From positions 620,001 through 684,000 of the forward strand of contig SADC01001177.1 in NCBI GenBank assembly GCA_004194705.1: a DNA stretch of 64,000 nucleotides, written 5' to 3'. The stretch is from Ditylenchus dipsaci. Lineage: Eukaryota > Nematoda > Chromadorea > Rhabditida > Anguinidae. A program made the position numbers and the translations under genes. Within the stretch, counting starts at the first letter, position 1. Every line of letters begins with the position of its first letter. Positions 1 to 11,087 of the stretch are shown here, piece by piece. Below the pieces are notes generated by a model. The model saw only the letters and a program-made list of their open reading frames with translations. It had not been told where the DNA came from and did not search any database.

Positions 1-250
1 AGCCCATCGGACCCGAAATTTGATCCGCTCAATCGATTTTTCGCAAAAAGTTTACCCCCCCCCCTTTAGTAAACCCCAAAAAACCAACTTTCAGGGACTT
101 CTGGCCACTCTGGGGTGGGATTCTGACCAGTTGTAGGTATTTTCTGACCTGAAAATTCAAATTCCCGCAAAATTTACTGCAGGAAATCCAAAATTACTGG
201 GGAAATCAGTAATTTACTGGGGAAATCACTAATTTACTGGGGAAATCAGT
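1..250. repeat. Dispersed repeat fragment with a short tandem
   Basis: Bases 1-60 match 57420-57460 in inverse orientation (GATTGAGCGGATC core), and 150-185 matches 57585-57610. From 191 a unit of about 20 bases (aatttactggggaaatcact) repeats three times. The GGGGAAATC word resembles the arms of the foldback at 61813-62257. Confidence 0.6.
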
Positions 251-329
251 ATTTTGGTGCGTGAAATCAATTTCAGCCTTGTAAATTTAGTGCACATGCT
301 TTTTTGTCCCAACGGGAAACTCTTTGTCA

Positions 330-567
330 CCTGGCTTTTTTGTTATTATTTTTTTGCTATGTTAATCAAATTCATCCCGCTTTCTGAATCTGTAATAATA
401 AAAACGTACCGGGGACATTTAAAGTACCGAAAAATAAGGTTTAATATAAAAATTGTTGTTTTGAAAAGCTCTACGTTTGTTCTAAACCCAATTTTACCAA
501 ATACATATAGAGCCAAGCAGGAATCACTATAAGCAAAAGAAAGCCCACTTAATTCTGTGTCAACGGT
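330..567. repeat. Diverged copy of the 1960-2180 segment
   Basis: Shares acgtaccgggg and aagcccactt(a/c)attctg with 1995-2180. The two copies flank the foldback at 571-1830, so an older element or duplication may have been split. Confidence 0.5.
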
Positions 568-570
568 ATA

Positions 571-1830
571 TACAGTCAACTCCCTCCATAGTGCACACCC
601 AAGGGACCGGCGCCAGGTGTGCACTATGGCGGGTGGTACACTGTGGCGGGGGTTACTATGAAGGGAGTTGACTGTGTGGTGGCCATACCTGCACGCTCAA
701 AAAAATCGGCGCCAGCGCCAGCGCCGGCGCCAGGCTCAAAAAAATTTCGGCGCCGGCGCCTGGCGGCGCCGCCGGGCATTTTTAAAAACAGCGCCGGCGC
801 CGGCGGCGCCGCCAGCGCCGGCGCTAGGTGGTCAAATTTTCGCCGCCGGCGCCAGCGCCAGTCGAAAATTTCGGCGCCAGCGCCATAAAAAATGTTTTGA
901 AATGTTTAGTGAGTGTTTTTTGCTTTTTAATTCCGAAAATATCAATCAATGCAACACTTTTTGTTTATTGATTAATTGCTCACTGTTTATATGGTAAAAG
1001 AACAATTCCTGCAAAAGTACTACAGAAAATTATAATTTGATTAAATGAGAGTTATAGACAAGAAGTGTTTTGCTATTTAAAAGAGTTGCTGCAGTAGATT
1101 TTTTTCGTCCAGTAGATACCATTGACATAATGCTGAACATGCGTTCAACCGCCCCTGAACTTGCTGGTATTGGCAGTACCGTATTTACTGTATTAACTCC
1201 CTACCCTCTAATAACTCCCACCCTCTAATAAGTCCCCACCCTACGGACCTTATATCTCAGCCATACCTGCACGCTCAAAAAAATCGGCGCCAGCGCCAGC
1301 GCCGGCGCCAGGCTCAAAAAAATTTCGGATTTGAATTTCAGTCAAGTATTTTTGCATAACCTTTGAATGAGCTTTCCAAAAATCACCAGAATCACGTTCA
1401 ATTTCCAGATTTTCGTTAGATATTTCCTCAAAAAATCTTGTTATTTGCTCCGTTTCACCCGCTCCAATAGGTTTTCTGAGCATGACAGTTCCAAAGCCGA
1501 AAATAGAAGGCTGTTCAACCACTTGGCTGTTCCACCACCCGGCGCCAGCGCCATCGCCGGCGCCAGCGCCAACGTCATAAAAAAAATCGCCGCCAGCGCC
1601 AGCGCCGGCGCCAGGCTCAAAAAATTTTGGCGCCGGCGCCTGGCGGCGCCGCCAGGCATTTTTAAAAACAGCGCCGGCGCCGCGGCAGCGCCAGCGCCGG
1701 CGCTGGCGCTTGTCGCCGGCGCTGGCGCTGGTGCAGGTATGGTGGTGGCCAACCACATCGGAACCGGGTGTGCATTAAAGCGGGGGTGTAAACTATGGCG
1801 GGTGTACACTATGGAGGGAGTTAACTGTAT
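571..1830. mobile_element. TA-target foldback element (pogo/Tigger-like ends)
   Basis: Ends read tacagtcaactccctccata on the left and its complement (with one change) on the right, each next to TA. A 105-base subpalindrome fills 571-675. The interior is occupied by the GGCGCC element at 684-1741. Ends of this kind and TA duplication are typical of non-autonomous Tc1/mariner-pogo relatives. No transposase frame is present. Confidence 0.7.
684..1741. mobile_element. GGCGCC word-array foldback with 8-base target duplication
   Basis: Inverted ends CATACCTGCAC / GTGCAGGTATG are flanked by the direct repeat GTGGTGGC (676-683 and 1742-1749). The arms are arrays of the self-complementary word GGCGCC and its AGCGCC variants, very GC-rich in an AT-rich sequence, broken by tttaaaaa spacers. 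Part of the left arm recurs directly at 1259-1325. It sits inside the TA element 571-1830. The 8-base duplication is what hAT transposases make. Confidence 0.82.
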
Positions 1831-1959
1831 AGTTGAATTCTAAAGACAAATAAATTGCGCTGAAAAACGTCCTGAAAATAATGAATGTCAAAAAACTTCA
1901 AAATTTCAGTATGTATACGTTTTTTATTTGCTGACTAACATTTGTAACTTGGGTTTTTT

Positions 1960-2180
1960 GAAAAAAATTTTGATCCATCTTGCTCGCAATTTGTCGCGCT
2001 TACCGAATTCGTGAAAAAAACGTACCGGGGAACTTAGAGATAGTGAAAAATAGCTTTTTATGTAAATAATTTATGTTTTGATAAATGAAGCTTTTGTGTT
2101 AAATGAGAATATCTTTCCCGAAAATTGACCGATATGCAGAAACTATAATTTTCATAAAAAGCCCACTTCATTCTGCGTAA
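1960..2180. repeat. Diverged copy of the 330-567 segment
   Basis: See 330-567. It ends just before the RCC1 exon relic. Confidence 0.45.
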
Positions 2181-2224
2181 AATAGTTTAAAATATGTGGT
2201 GGTTCTGTGATAAAAATAATAAAC

Positions 2225-2408
2225 ATTTAGGCGTATCCAAATGATTATTGTCAGGCAGCTCCGCTGACTTCGGACCTTTAGTCGCCTTGAAGAGAATACG
2301 ACGCACAGCACTATTGGGCTTCTTGAGTATGGCAAGGCCAAACTGGTTCTTGTCGTTACGACCCCACACATACACTCGACCATGCTACTTCTGTGGTCGA
2401 ATGTGTGG
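2225..2408 (-). pseudogene. Decayed copy of an RCC1 exon
   Basis: The minus strand repeats exon 18587-18808 closely: GRVYVWGRNDKNQFGLAILK and KGPKSAELPDNNHLD are still readable. Five bases are missing just before the VYVWG codons (ACAGAAGTAGCATGG against ACAGCAGTAGCAGCAGATGG), breaking the frame. The copy keeps a cttttcag acceptor at 2409, so it arose by DNA duplication and not from mRNA. Similarity fades near 2225, before the original donor. It could belong to a second damaged gene copy lying off the left end. Confidence 0.82.
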
Positions 2409-2429
2409 CTGAAAAGTGAGATTTCGATT

Positions 2430-3310
2430 GTCGAAATTGGTTCGATTCTCAAAGAAGACATACACAAGTAAACTAATATTCACAAAATTATGAAGTATCT
2501 ACTATCTACTTCACTTATAAAGATCAATTCGATTGCCCTGTAGTACCCGACAATCGTACAAGTACAATAAGGAAATAATTTTTAAATAGGTTTTATTTTT
2601 TTTCAAAAAATCAGGCTCTATATCTGTCTTTAATTTTTTTGGAATTTTCCTAGGAAACCTCTAATAAGCACTGTGTAAAAGTTACTCTTGAAAAAGCAGC
2701 CACCTTTTAAAGAATTTAACAATGTCTTTTTAGATAGCAATAACACAATGCTCAAAACGCCTGCTTTTTTAAAGGACATGACAATTTTTTATGTTTAAAT
2801 AACAAAAGACTTACAATTTTTCCATATTTTTGATCAACGTGTTGCTACATTCTTCTGATAGGCCCCAAAACGTTTATTTGGAAAAAATCACAATAAAGTC
2901 TTTTGATCAGTTTCATTACTAATTTGATACTATTTTCACTCTAATAGAAGCTCCTGTTATTCTAAATGCCCACTTGACTTTGAGGGTCTTCATCGCGGAG
3001 CAGAAAATGATTTTAGAACTGGTTTTTGTGTTATGTAGCATGTTAAAATAGCGATTGTGAGCTTCATTAAGGTCTAGTTCTCTTAACACGATATCAAGAT
3101 GGCTCGATGCACCGGGCTAACTCACTGAGTGGTTGCTTCCCATATGCTTGCATTTGAATTTGACCTTATGACCGAAGGCTTCAGCTGTCCATCTTCGTTA
3201 CACAAAACTTAAGCGACAACACTAAAGAAATAAATACAATAATTATATGCGGGATTATAAATGTGGGCTAAAAATATTCAAAAGGAACCCGTTTTTTTGT
3301 GGACACTACA
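2430..3310. other. AT-rich stretch without recognised genes
   Basis: No coding frame, splice pattern or clear repeat seen, apart from a weak internal likeness around the aaagga(c/a)atga motif near 2760. Confidence 0.5.
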
Positions 3311-3319
3311 TATTCCACG

Positions 3320-3456
3320 AACAATTGTCTTACATAATTTTTACCTGAAAAAATATGATTCGGTGCTCCTTAACTGACCTGGTCAGAAAACATCTAACTC
3401 CTAAAAGAAAGAGGAAATAATGTCGTGATGGGTTTCATTTTTTACAAAAAAATTCC
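3320..3456. repeat. Dispersed repeat ending GATGGGTTTCATTTTT
   Basis: Matches 9580-9735 over about 140 bases (aaaatatgatt, gctccttaactg, ctggtc, agaggaaataat, GATGGGTTTCATTTT), and its end also matches 21595-21720. A GATGGGTTTC or GATGGGTTGC end recurs more loosely at 6478, 11948, 24864, 38379, 38797 and 54007. Confidence 0.65.
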
Positions 3457-3535
3457 TTTAAAGAACCATGAAACTTGATAAGCACAGCAATTTGCGGAAT
3501 TCGAATTCGCGCGCGACCACCCTAATTTGTCCGGG

Positions 3536-3605
3536 TAAAACTTTTTTTTGTCCCAGATTCACTTTTTTTTGACCCAGATTCACTTATTTCTGTCCCAGAT
3601 TTTTA
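3536..3605. repeat. GTCCCAGATTC word run
   Basis: Three to four copies of (G/A)(T/A)CCCAGATTcactt spaced by T runs, at the left of the insertion in 3457-4949. Confidence 0.55.
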
Positions 3606-3989
3606 TTTTGGCTAATTAGATTGAAATTTTCAACTTTTTAAAAAATTTTAACACCATCTTGTAGCCCTGCGACTCTAGTTTCTAACAAGGTATCATTTAT
3701 TGCATCATCTCTGAAAAATTTAACACAAAAGATAAAAGTATGAACCAAATCGTTGTTATGATTTGGTTCATATTTTTACTTCTTTTCTTCTTAGGCAAAA
3801 AGGCCTACAGTAAAACGCCTATAAAATTATCTACATTTTTTCAGTCCTGAAACGAATAGAATTCCAATTTTCTGAGGTTGGTTCATAGAAAATCATTTGA
3901 AAAACAAGGATAGTTAGACAAAAATATAGCAATATTATTGGTTTAAAAAATACGGAGCTAATTAGCCGCGGATTTAACTGACCACTGCC

Positions 3990-4043
3990 CAAGTAGCAGA
4001 AATCGGTGAAAGCTGGTCACGGGTTCGATTCCCAGCCATGTCA
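3990..4043 (+). repeat. tRNA-like core (SINE-type head)
   Basis: A good pol III B-box-like sequence GGGTTCGATTCCCAGCC lies at 4021-4037, with a weaker A-box-like stretch near 3991. It is not a complete cloverleaf, so it is read as a tRNA-derived repeat core and not a gene. Confidence 0.45.
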
Positions 4044-4534
4044 CAGCACGTCTAACATAGTTTTTAATACTAATGTATTACTGTTATTTGAGAAAAAATA
4101 ATGTCTGCTGTCACTTGGATTGAAACATGTAACCTCACAATTTTGGAAAGGCTAATTTACCACAGGGGAAATTACTGGACGGTGAATTCACCGTGAGGAC
4201 TTTACCACCTCTATTGAAACACTGTGACGTTCCAACCATATCGGAATAAAATTTCTTTTGAATGAAAAAAAATCCTCTTATTTACCACAGGAGCAATTGA
4301 CCGAGGGTCAATTTGAGGAGGGACAACTGACCGCCGCCCGAGTTGACGTGTCCGGAGACGAATACACTCATAAAATCGGAAAAACCGCAGTTTCGAGTTA
4401 GGAGATTAGACATTTTGAAATTGGCGCCCAAATGAGGTGCCAAATGAATGCCAACGCTGAAAGAATATGGAAATTTCAATAGAAGCGTGAACTTAAATAG
4501 AATATATACAGAAGGTTATAATTTTTTAAAATCG

Positions 4535-4735
4535 AAACATGGCTAAGGCCTTTTCAGGCCTTTTTGTCACACAGACATCCAATTTTAATGCGTTTCAGGA
4601 CATTTGTAGATCAAATTAGGTTTAGAAACAGTTGTAGCCTTTTTACTATAGGCCTTTTAGCGTAGGCCTTTTTGCGTAGGCGTTTTTGCTGTAGGCCTTT
4701 TTACTGTCGGCGTTTTTGCGCAGGCGTTTTTACGG
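4535..4735. repeat. GGCCTTTTT word array
   Basis: About nine copies of (ta)ggc(c/g)tttttgc/ac with spacers. Complementary words (ggcaaaaaggcctacagtaaa) lie at 3794-3825, so the pair could fold. Confidence 0.65.
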
Positions 4736-4944
4736 TACTCCAATATGGTGCAGTGAAAGCAGGATAAGTCGTCCGATCTGGCAATGTCGAGCAACGTTGG
4801 GCTCGACTAGTAAACGGTTCTATATTTTGAAAAAATTTTACATGCAAACAAAAAACAATTCGAAAACATTATTGACAAAATTAGGGTGGTCCCGCGCGAA
4901 TTCAAAATTTCCAAATTGCTGTGCTTATCAAGTTTATGGTCCTT

Positions 4945-5186
4945 TAAAGGGCCTTTGCCGTCCCCGACAACGGTTGTCCCCTGCCAATTCAAATTTTTTT
5001 CTGAATCATTGAATTTCTGTACGAATTTTTCAACTTGGTTTCTAACAAAACTACATTTAAAATAAACTTTTAGGCCTTGTTTTGTTAGAAACCAAGCCAA
5101 AAGATCCGTACAGAAGTTCAATGGTTAGGGGAAAAATTTTGAATTGTCGTGGGACAATTCAAAACAGGTGGCAATGGCCTTTTAAG
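4945..5186. mobile_element. Foldback of the AAAGGGGCATGCCC family
   Basis: Arms of about 100 bases (ctgtacgaatttttcaact, tttctaacaaaac) pair around 5085. Related copies at 31255-31493, 55974-56296 and 52898-53133 share the ends. Confidence 0.7.
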
Positions 5187-5268
5187 TAAGGCTAAACAAG
5201 AACAATTTCAGATTTGGTACATTATTTTACGCTCGGACTAAATTTCAATAGCTGTAGGAAACTTCGAG
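5187..5268. repeat. Left piece of a dispersed repeat split by an insertion
   Basis: Matches 11740-11835 (aacaagaacaatttcagattt, acgctcggac, ggaaacttcgag). The rest of the same copy resumes at 6330 after the foldback. Confidence 0.65.
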
Positions 5269-6329
5269 GGTTGCAGTGACAAATCCCCCCCTCCCCCACG
5301 GGGACTGATCAGGTGGAGGAGATAACTTCATATTCGTGTTTCTCGACCCCGATTTGATGAGAAAGCCGCGCGTTTTTTTGGTTCTGAGAAAAAAAATTTT
5401 TTCGAACCACAGGGGGGGGTATCATGGTTTTAAGGTATGTGGGTGTACGCATCTCAACTCCAAGCCCCCAAGCACCCAAGCCCCGACAAATCACTCGAAA
5501 GTGACTCTGGATGCATGAAAAGCATGCATAACAGAGTTTATTTATGCGGTAGGCCCCAGTATTCAAAACTATGTTCAACATCTTCTTGTTAGTGGCCCCT
5601 GTGTGATTACTGCCCCCTTTTATTCCCTTCCCTATACAGTAGGGTTGGCCTCCCCCCGCTTTTTGGGATGCGGGGGGGGGGGGAGATTAGACTAAAAAAA
5701 TTTGCGGGGGGAGAAGCGGGGGGGAGGTCGCCAATTTTTTTTGCGGGGGGAGGAGCGGGGGGGGGGAGGAAGCTGTGAGCGGGGGGCAGTGGCGGGGGGT
5801 GCCCGCTTCAATTTACAAGCCTCGGGACTGAAAATTTTTGAAACAGCAGCCTAGAATGAATCTGAAGGCTTTTGAAACACTTCTGAAGTCAAAGCTACGA
5901 TATTGCCACTCCTCTGGTTCGATAAATGTTAATCCTTCTCGGCTGCCGTTCTGAAAATGACCTCATCCGAGAGTTTTTTTCGACTGGGATTTTTGCGGGG
6001 GGTGACGGGGGGTCATTTTGGGAGCGGGGGGGGGGTATAAGGAAAATTTGGTCAAAAAGCGTGGGGGAGGGGGGCGGGGGAGGGGGAGGAGGCCAACCCT
6101 CCCTATACAGCCCTTAATCCCTTTTAAATTCAAAAGGCGCCAATTTAAATTTTTCAAATTTTGACTAAAAAACCATGATACCCCCTGTGGTTCGAAAATT
6201 TTTTTTTCTCAGAACCAAAAAAACGCGTGGCTTTCTCATGAAATCGGGGTCGAGAAACACGAATATGAAGTTATCTCCTCCACCTGATCAGTCCCCGTTG
6301 GGGGGGGGGGGGGATTCTGAACTCAAGCC
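5269..6329. mobile_element. Nested foldback with 8-base target duplication
   Basis: Flanked by ACTTCGAG on both sides (5261-5268, 6330-6337). The uninterrupted paralogue at 11830 (aaactttgagcgg) shows the empty site. Arms of about 160 bases (gatcaggtggaggagataac, cgtgtttctcgaccc) are inverted at 5300-5440 and 6175-6300. A second element lies inside at 5640-6102. The same kind of foldback occurs at 21716-22612. Confidence 0.82.
5640..6102. mobile_element. G-rich word-array element inside a foldback
   Basis: Ends TAGGGTTGGCC / GGCCAACCCT are flanked by CTATACAG (5632-5639 and 6103-6110). The related foldback at 22368-22400 reads straight through (ccaatacagccctt), an empty site. The interior repeats GCGGGGGG-type words, which may form G-quadruplexes. 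Only homopolymer-rich chance frames are present. Confidence 0.8.
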
Positions 6330-6510
6330 ACTTCGAGCAGTAGTTAGCTGCGCGCCAGAAAATACAACAACGAAATAACATTAGTTGATACGCTCTCAAA
6401 GTACAATTGAGCATTAAATCCGCTATCCCATGCTAGAGAAGTCACTGCAATCAACAAATTTGCGACTTTTAGTTTTGATGGGTTTCAAAATTATATAAAA
6501 AACGATCAAC
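6330..6510. repeat. Right piece of the split dispersed repeat
   Basis: Matches 11500-11590 and 11830-11970: tagctgcgcgccag, aatacaacaacg, GATGGGTTTCAAAAT. Continues 5187-5268. Confidence 0.65.
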
Positions 6511-7690
6511 AAAAAATGGACAGTTTGGCATCTCAAATTTCGTTTATTAGAAAGATTGGCACAGCTAGTCGACTACTCGCTGAATTAAATATGTTTTTCA
6601 AAGTCAATTAAAAAAAGTTCATTCACGTTAAATCAGACGATTGTGGTGTCCATAAAATTGATGCACGATTTCGGCCAATCCACTTATTCGGGAAAAGAAC
6701 ATTCTAGAAAGCTCGAACCTCAATTACCTAATTTGGCGGAGCTCCATCATGCATGAACACTAGTTGGCTGACACTAGTTGAACATTAGTTGGCTGAAATC
6801 TGGCCATTGCTCAGGGTTCTCATCTGTACTTTGTTTAAAGATTTGTACTTTATTTGGCACCCTGAATTTTTAGAAATTTCGAGATTTTTTATCAAAATTT
6901 TTTTTTCGGTGCTCAAAACTCAAGAAGCGAAAAAATTTTGACGAAAAATGGCCAAATTGTACTTTTTTGGTAAAAAGTACTTTATTTCGATATTCTTACA
7001 AGGGAGCATCAACAGTGGGTCACGCACTTATAGCTAAACGTGATATACCAAATTGTAGAATTTTTCATGCTGAGTTTTGTGGTATATTCACTTTTTGCGA
7101 ACCAGGACAACAATTTATGGAAATCGGCATTTAAATAAAGCTACAAATCGAGGATATTTAAAAGGCAATTTTCTCTAAACTAGGCCACTTTCGGTTCCCT
7201 CAATATTTGAAAAATGTTTAGTTTTGATCTCATTTGAAAAAGGAGACAATTCTGAGTAAGTTTACTTTTCACAGATTTGCAACTTCAAAGTTGGTTCTCA
7301 AGATATGGATAATTCAAAGTTCAACCTATGTCGAATGTCTGAAATACAGAATTTCTCAAGATGTTTGCACACTTTAACACTACCATAACTTTTCTCTTAC
7401 GCCATTTTTCAAAAATTTGTTTTTGCAAATCGAATCAGTTTTTCATGAAAATTTTTTCAGAATGTAATGTGGAAAACACGTTCCTGTTGTTTATGCCTTG
7501 CCCATCCAGAGGCTATCCACGGGATAGGACTCAAACCACAAAGGAGGGCAAGCAAAAATAGTTTTCATGAAAAGCTGAGTCGATATGTTCAAAAAACGGC
7601 GAATAAAAAAAATTATGGCAATTTAAAAGTGTTGGAAAATTTTGGGACACCCTGTATAATTATTTTTATATTTTTGAGATACATTTATTT
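6511..7690. other. No gene seen; low-grade repeats
   Basis: AT-rich. A short local duplication (aacactagttggctga) sits at 6757-6798, and loosely repeated gtactttatttgg words at 6830-6985. No splice-supported coding sequence. Confidence 0.4.
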
Positions 7691-7703
7691 GAGTTTAATT
7701 ACA

Positions 7704-8377
7704 GCACCCCTACATATTATATACCATTCTAAGCAAAATTGAGCGAGCTTACTTATTAAAATAGTAATTTTTTTTATCAGAAAAGATGTTTCCGTGAATC
7801 GAGTTGTTGGAAATCAAGTTTTTCAAAACACAAATTTTTATAATATAACCTATCCTTTATCAGGTTAAAGTCGCCCCAACTACTTTTTTATTGCAAATTT
7901 TGACAGAACGGAATATTTTAAAATTATATTTCTTGAAATAAAAAATAAAAAATTTAAATTCAGCCAACAATAAGTTATTCTTTGAAACAAAATATTTTTC
8001 CTTTCGGGAATTGTAAAAAAGGAATTGGAAAAATATTTTTACTTTTAAAAAGACTTTTCTGTAATTTTTGCCAAAAAATAACAGGAAACAAACTTTTCTG
8101 CAAAATTACAGAAAATGCTTAAAAAGTAAAAATGTTTTAACAAATTCTTTTTTTAAATTCCTATAAGGAAAAATATTTTTTTTCAAAAATGACTTATTGT
8201 TGACTAAATTTCAATTTTTTTATTTATATATCTTAAAGTTTTCCGTTCTTTCATAATCTGCTATAAATAGATTTACAACAACTCGATTCACAAAAATATC
8301 TATTCTGATAAAAAATAATATTAATAAGTAAGCTCGCTCAATTCTGCGTGGAATGGTATATAATATGCAGGGATGCC
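7704..8377. mobile_element. Foldback of about 670 bases
   Basis: Long imperfect inverted arms: the left end tattatataccattc and the right end gaatggtatataata pair, as do gagcgagcttacttatta and aataagtaagctcgctca. The interior is AT-rich with no transposase. Confidence 0.75.
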
Positions 8378-9579
8378 GTAAAAAACTCAAACAGTGTATC
8401 TTCAAAAATACAAACCCATCGTGAATACAACTTCTTGTATTGCTATTACAAAATGGTTTAACACTGTGGATTGGTTCAAAGAGTAACATTATTCATACAC
8501 GGTGTCTTCTATTGTATGTTTCGCGAAAATCAAGGCAGACGTCGGCATTCTTTATCTTCGGCCCTTTTCTACGTCCCTATCCCTCATTGGGTACCAATTT
8601 TCTAGCTTGGTCCCCCCTGTGGTTTTTTTAGGTTTAGTTTTGGGTTTAGGCAAGAGTTGGTCAGGGTATATTAGGAGGGACTCAAACATTTCTTAGAAAG
8701 GGTAGGCTTTTATAACATAAGCTGGCCAGCCCTTGCCCAAGCCTAGTTTCGAAAAATCACGAAATAATATATAATATAATATTCATTCAATTTGTATATC
8801 AAAAGATAGCTAGAAAAACACGAAACCTAGCCACAACCACTCGAATTTTCGTCCAAAAAGCACCTGTTTTTTTGGTATGGTTTTAAGGTCTAAATTGTTT
8901 TGGCTAGGATATTGTTATATTTACTTGTTGTCTTGTGAGTCTTTGCACTAGTTCTGTTGCATTTTTCCTGCTGATCATTTTGGTATATTGGAAACCAGAA
9001 ATATTGAAGAAATTTGGTAATAAATAAGCCATACGAGGTATTCTTCAATTTTGAATACCAAGAAAACAGCTAGTTCCCCCTTTTTTCTGAAATTTCGGAG
9101 TTTTTTTTGTCTAATTTTTGTGCTGATTTTTCGCCTATCTTGAATCTCTTGAATTTCTCTACAAGTATTGACCAAGCATTGAGCAGTTATACACAGCTAT
9201 GACATACTCTTGAGCGTCTTTAAGTGAAAATTTAACAGGTCAGAAAATGGTGGTTTTATGAATTGGACGTTGGTTGACCAAGTTTTTGCATACAGATTGC
9301 AACTCACGAATTTTTTTTTCAAAAAAGCAGATCCTCACGATCACTTTGACATATTAAAGTCATAAATGTGTCTTGCAAGAAATTTTCTGTGCATTTGAAG
9401 AAGATGTCCTCGGATGACGTCATTTATTAAAAATTAAAATTGCAGTTTCCTCGACTTTTTCCATGGGTCAGGAGAAAACGACCGGCACCAAAAGAATCAG
9501 CATGAAAAACTGTGCTAGAATAAACGAAAGTCACCAACGGCCTTTCTAGTGTTAAAGTACCCGATGTTCTTTCGCGTGA
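8378..9579. other. No gene seen
   Basis: Mixed AT-rich sequence with no convincing exon or clear repeat. The stretch 8510-8700 is less AT-rich, but its open frames lack splice support. Confidence 0.4.
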
Positions 9580-9823
9580 CTTCATATCCCACAAACAATG
9601 GCCATTTATAAATTTTCTTCGAAAAATATGATTATGGGCTCCTTAACTGCCCTGGTCCGAGAATATATTACTTATAAAAAAGAGGAAATAATTTCTTGAT
9701 AGGTTTCATTTTTACAAAAAAAAGTTGAGTTATCAACCATCTTTTTTGAACATCTGTATTTTTTCGAGTACTATGAATCATTTTTATTTTTTAAATTCAC
9801 CTCAATATCTTTTTTTTCGCTTT
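9580..9823. repeat. Dispersed repeat, same family as 3320-3456 and 21595-21715
   Basis: Shares aaaaatatgatt, gctccttaactg, aagaggaaataat and GATAGGTTTCATTTTT with 3320. It also continues into tgtattttttcga(g/t)tacta, which matches 21670-21690. Confidence 0.65.
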
Positions 9824-10158
9824 TTAAAGGGCATACCAGCGCGTTGCACGGGCAATTTCAAATTCGCAAAAGGCGGGGGCCAGGTATATTCAAACGAGAA
9901 TTATTTTTAAATGCAAATTTTTTATTTTGTAAGAGCAATAAGTAATGAAAAACACTGTGACAATCTAATAACATGGGTGGCTCAGTGGTAAAGTGCTGAT
10001 GTAGCCCGAACATGGCCGGGTTTGGTTCCAACATGGTGCATGGCTTTTTATATAAAATCACAAATTTGTATTTAGAAATAATTCTCGTCTAAATAGGCCT
10101 GGTCCCCGCCTTTTGAAAATTTGAAATTGACCGTGTAACACGCTGGTATGCCCCTTCA
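9824..10158. mobile_element. Foldback with a tRNA-like core
   Basis: Ends tttaaagggcataccagcgc / gctggtatgccccttc and arms with ggcgggg(g)ccagg pair around a centre near 9990. The centre is a tRNA-like sequence (9968-10030). Same end family as 40848-41117. Confidence 0.75.
9968..10030 (+). repeat. tRNA-like core
   Basis: GGGTGGCTCAGTGGTAAAG resembles a pol III A box and acceptor/D region; GGGTTTGGTTCCAAC resembles a B box with one or two changes. It lies exactly at the centre of a foldback. Too degenerate for a working tRNA gene. Confidence 0.5.
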
Positions 10159-10266
10159 ACGGCAATAAGCACCTTTTTTGCACTAGATGAGTGACATTTT
10201 TACATGAAAGTGCTAAAATGTGCTTTTTACCTAACTAACCATTTTTCAAATTTTAGACATCGTTTG

Positions 10267-10637
10267 CTTTAAGGACCATGAAACTTGATAAGCATAGCAA
10301 TTTGGGAATTTTGAATTCGCGCGGGACCACCCTAATTTTGTCAATAATGTTTTTGAATTAATTTTTTTGCGTTCATTGAAAATTCGAATTTCATTTATGG
10401 GTGAATTTTTAGCACAGACTCATATAAGTAATTATGGTGCAGTGAAGGCAAGATAAGTCGTCCGATCTGGCACTGTCGAGCAACGTTGGGCTCGACCAGT
10501 AAACGGTTCTATATTTTGAAAAAATTTTACATGCAAACAGAATCAATTCGAAAACATTATTGACAAAATTAGGGTGGCCCCGTGCGAATTCAAAATTTTC
10601 AAATTGCTGTGCTTATCAAGTTTCATGGTCCTTTAAG
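10267..10637. mobile_element. Intact foldback with TTAAGGACCATG ends
   Basis: Inverted ends cover at least 70 bases: accatgaaacttgataagca on the left and tgcttatcaagtttcatggt on the right, then ttcgcgcgggaccacccta with its complement. The interior holds gtcgagcaacgttgggctcg. The interrupted copy at 3457-4949 is its sister. Confidence 0.82.
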
Positions 10638-10904
10638 TGAAATTAACTATTTGAGAGAGGAGATCTACGACTTTTATTACTCTTTATTTATCTTTTAGAA
10701 GTTTGTGACATTATCATGTAAGTACACCAGGACAGGTTTACATTTCCTTCTTTATTAAATGTTTTAGACGGTCGATCTCTGAAATCTGGAGACTTATCTA
10801 GTTCAGATGCCCTAAACACTAATTTTTAACACAAAATAGGTGAGCTATTATGTTCTTATTTTAGTGCAATAATCTTATTTTCATTGAACAGTAAATTAAT
10901 GTTT

Positions 10905-11087
10905 CAGTTCAGCATTTTGTGAAAAAATTGATGCTGCAGGTTTTAAACAAGAATAATTCCAGATTCGGTACATCGTGTTTCACGCAGGGGTGAACACGGG
11001 CCGGGCCGAGTCGGGCCCGATCCCGCAATGGGTTTTTCTCTAGAATAATAATTGAAGGTCTGTCTGGTTTTACGCTCGGACAAAATT
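10905..11087. repeat. Dispersed repeat fragment
   Basis: Similar to 5187 and 11719 (aattgatgctgcaggtt, aagaataattccagattcgg). Confidence 0.5.

Larger units (their letters stand above)
3457..4949. mobile_element. Foldback with AAAGGACCATG-type ends, interrupted
   Basis: The left end (accatgaaacttgataagca) and the right 200 bases match the intact copy at 10267-10637, the right part at roughly 95% by eye. Between about 3535 and 4735 unrelated sequence is inserted, carrying a GTCCCAGATTC word run, a tRNA-like core and a GGCCTTTTT word array. This is a nested element. Confidence 0.7.

Noticed and set aside
619..1843. Long open frames rich in Ala, Gly, Pro and Arg on both strands across the GGCGCC array
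   Set aside because: They follow from the GC-rich word repeat, which has few stop codons in any frame; composition is pure repeat and no splice or start context supports them.
9968..10030. A genuine tRNA gene
   Set aside because: The acceptor and anticodon stems do not close properly and it sits at the centre of a foldback, so a tRNA-derived repeat is more likely.
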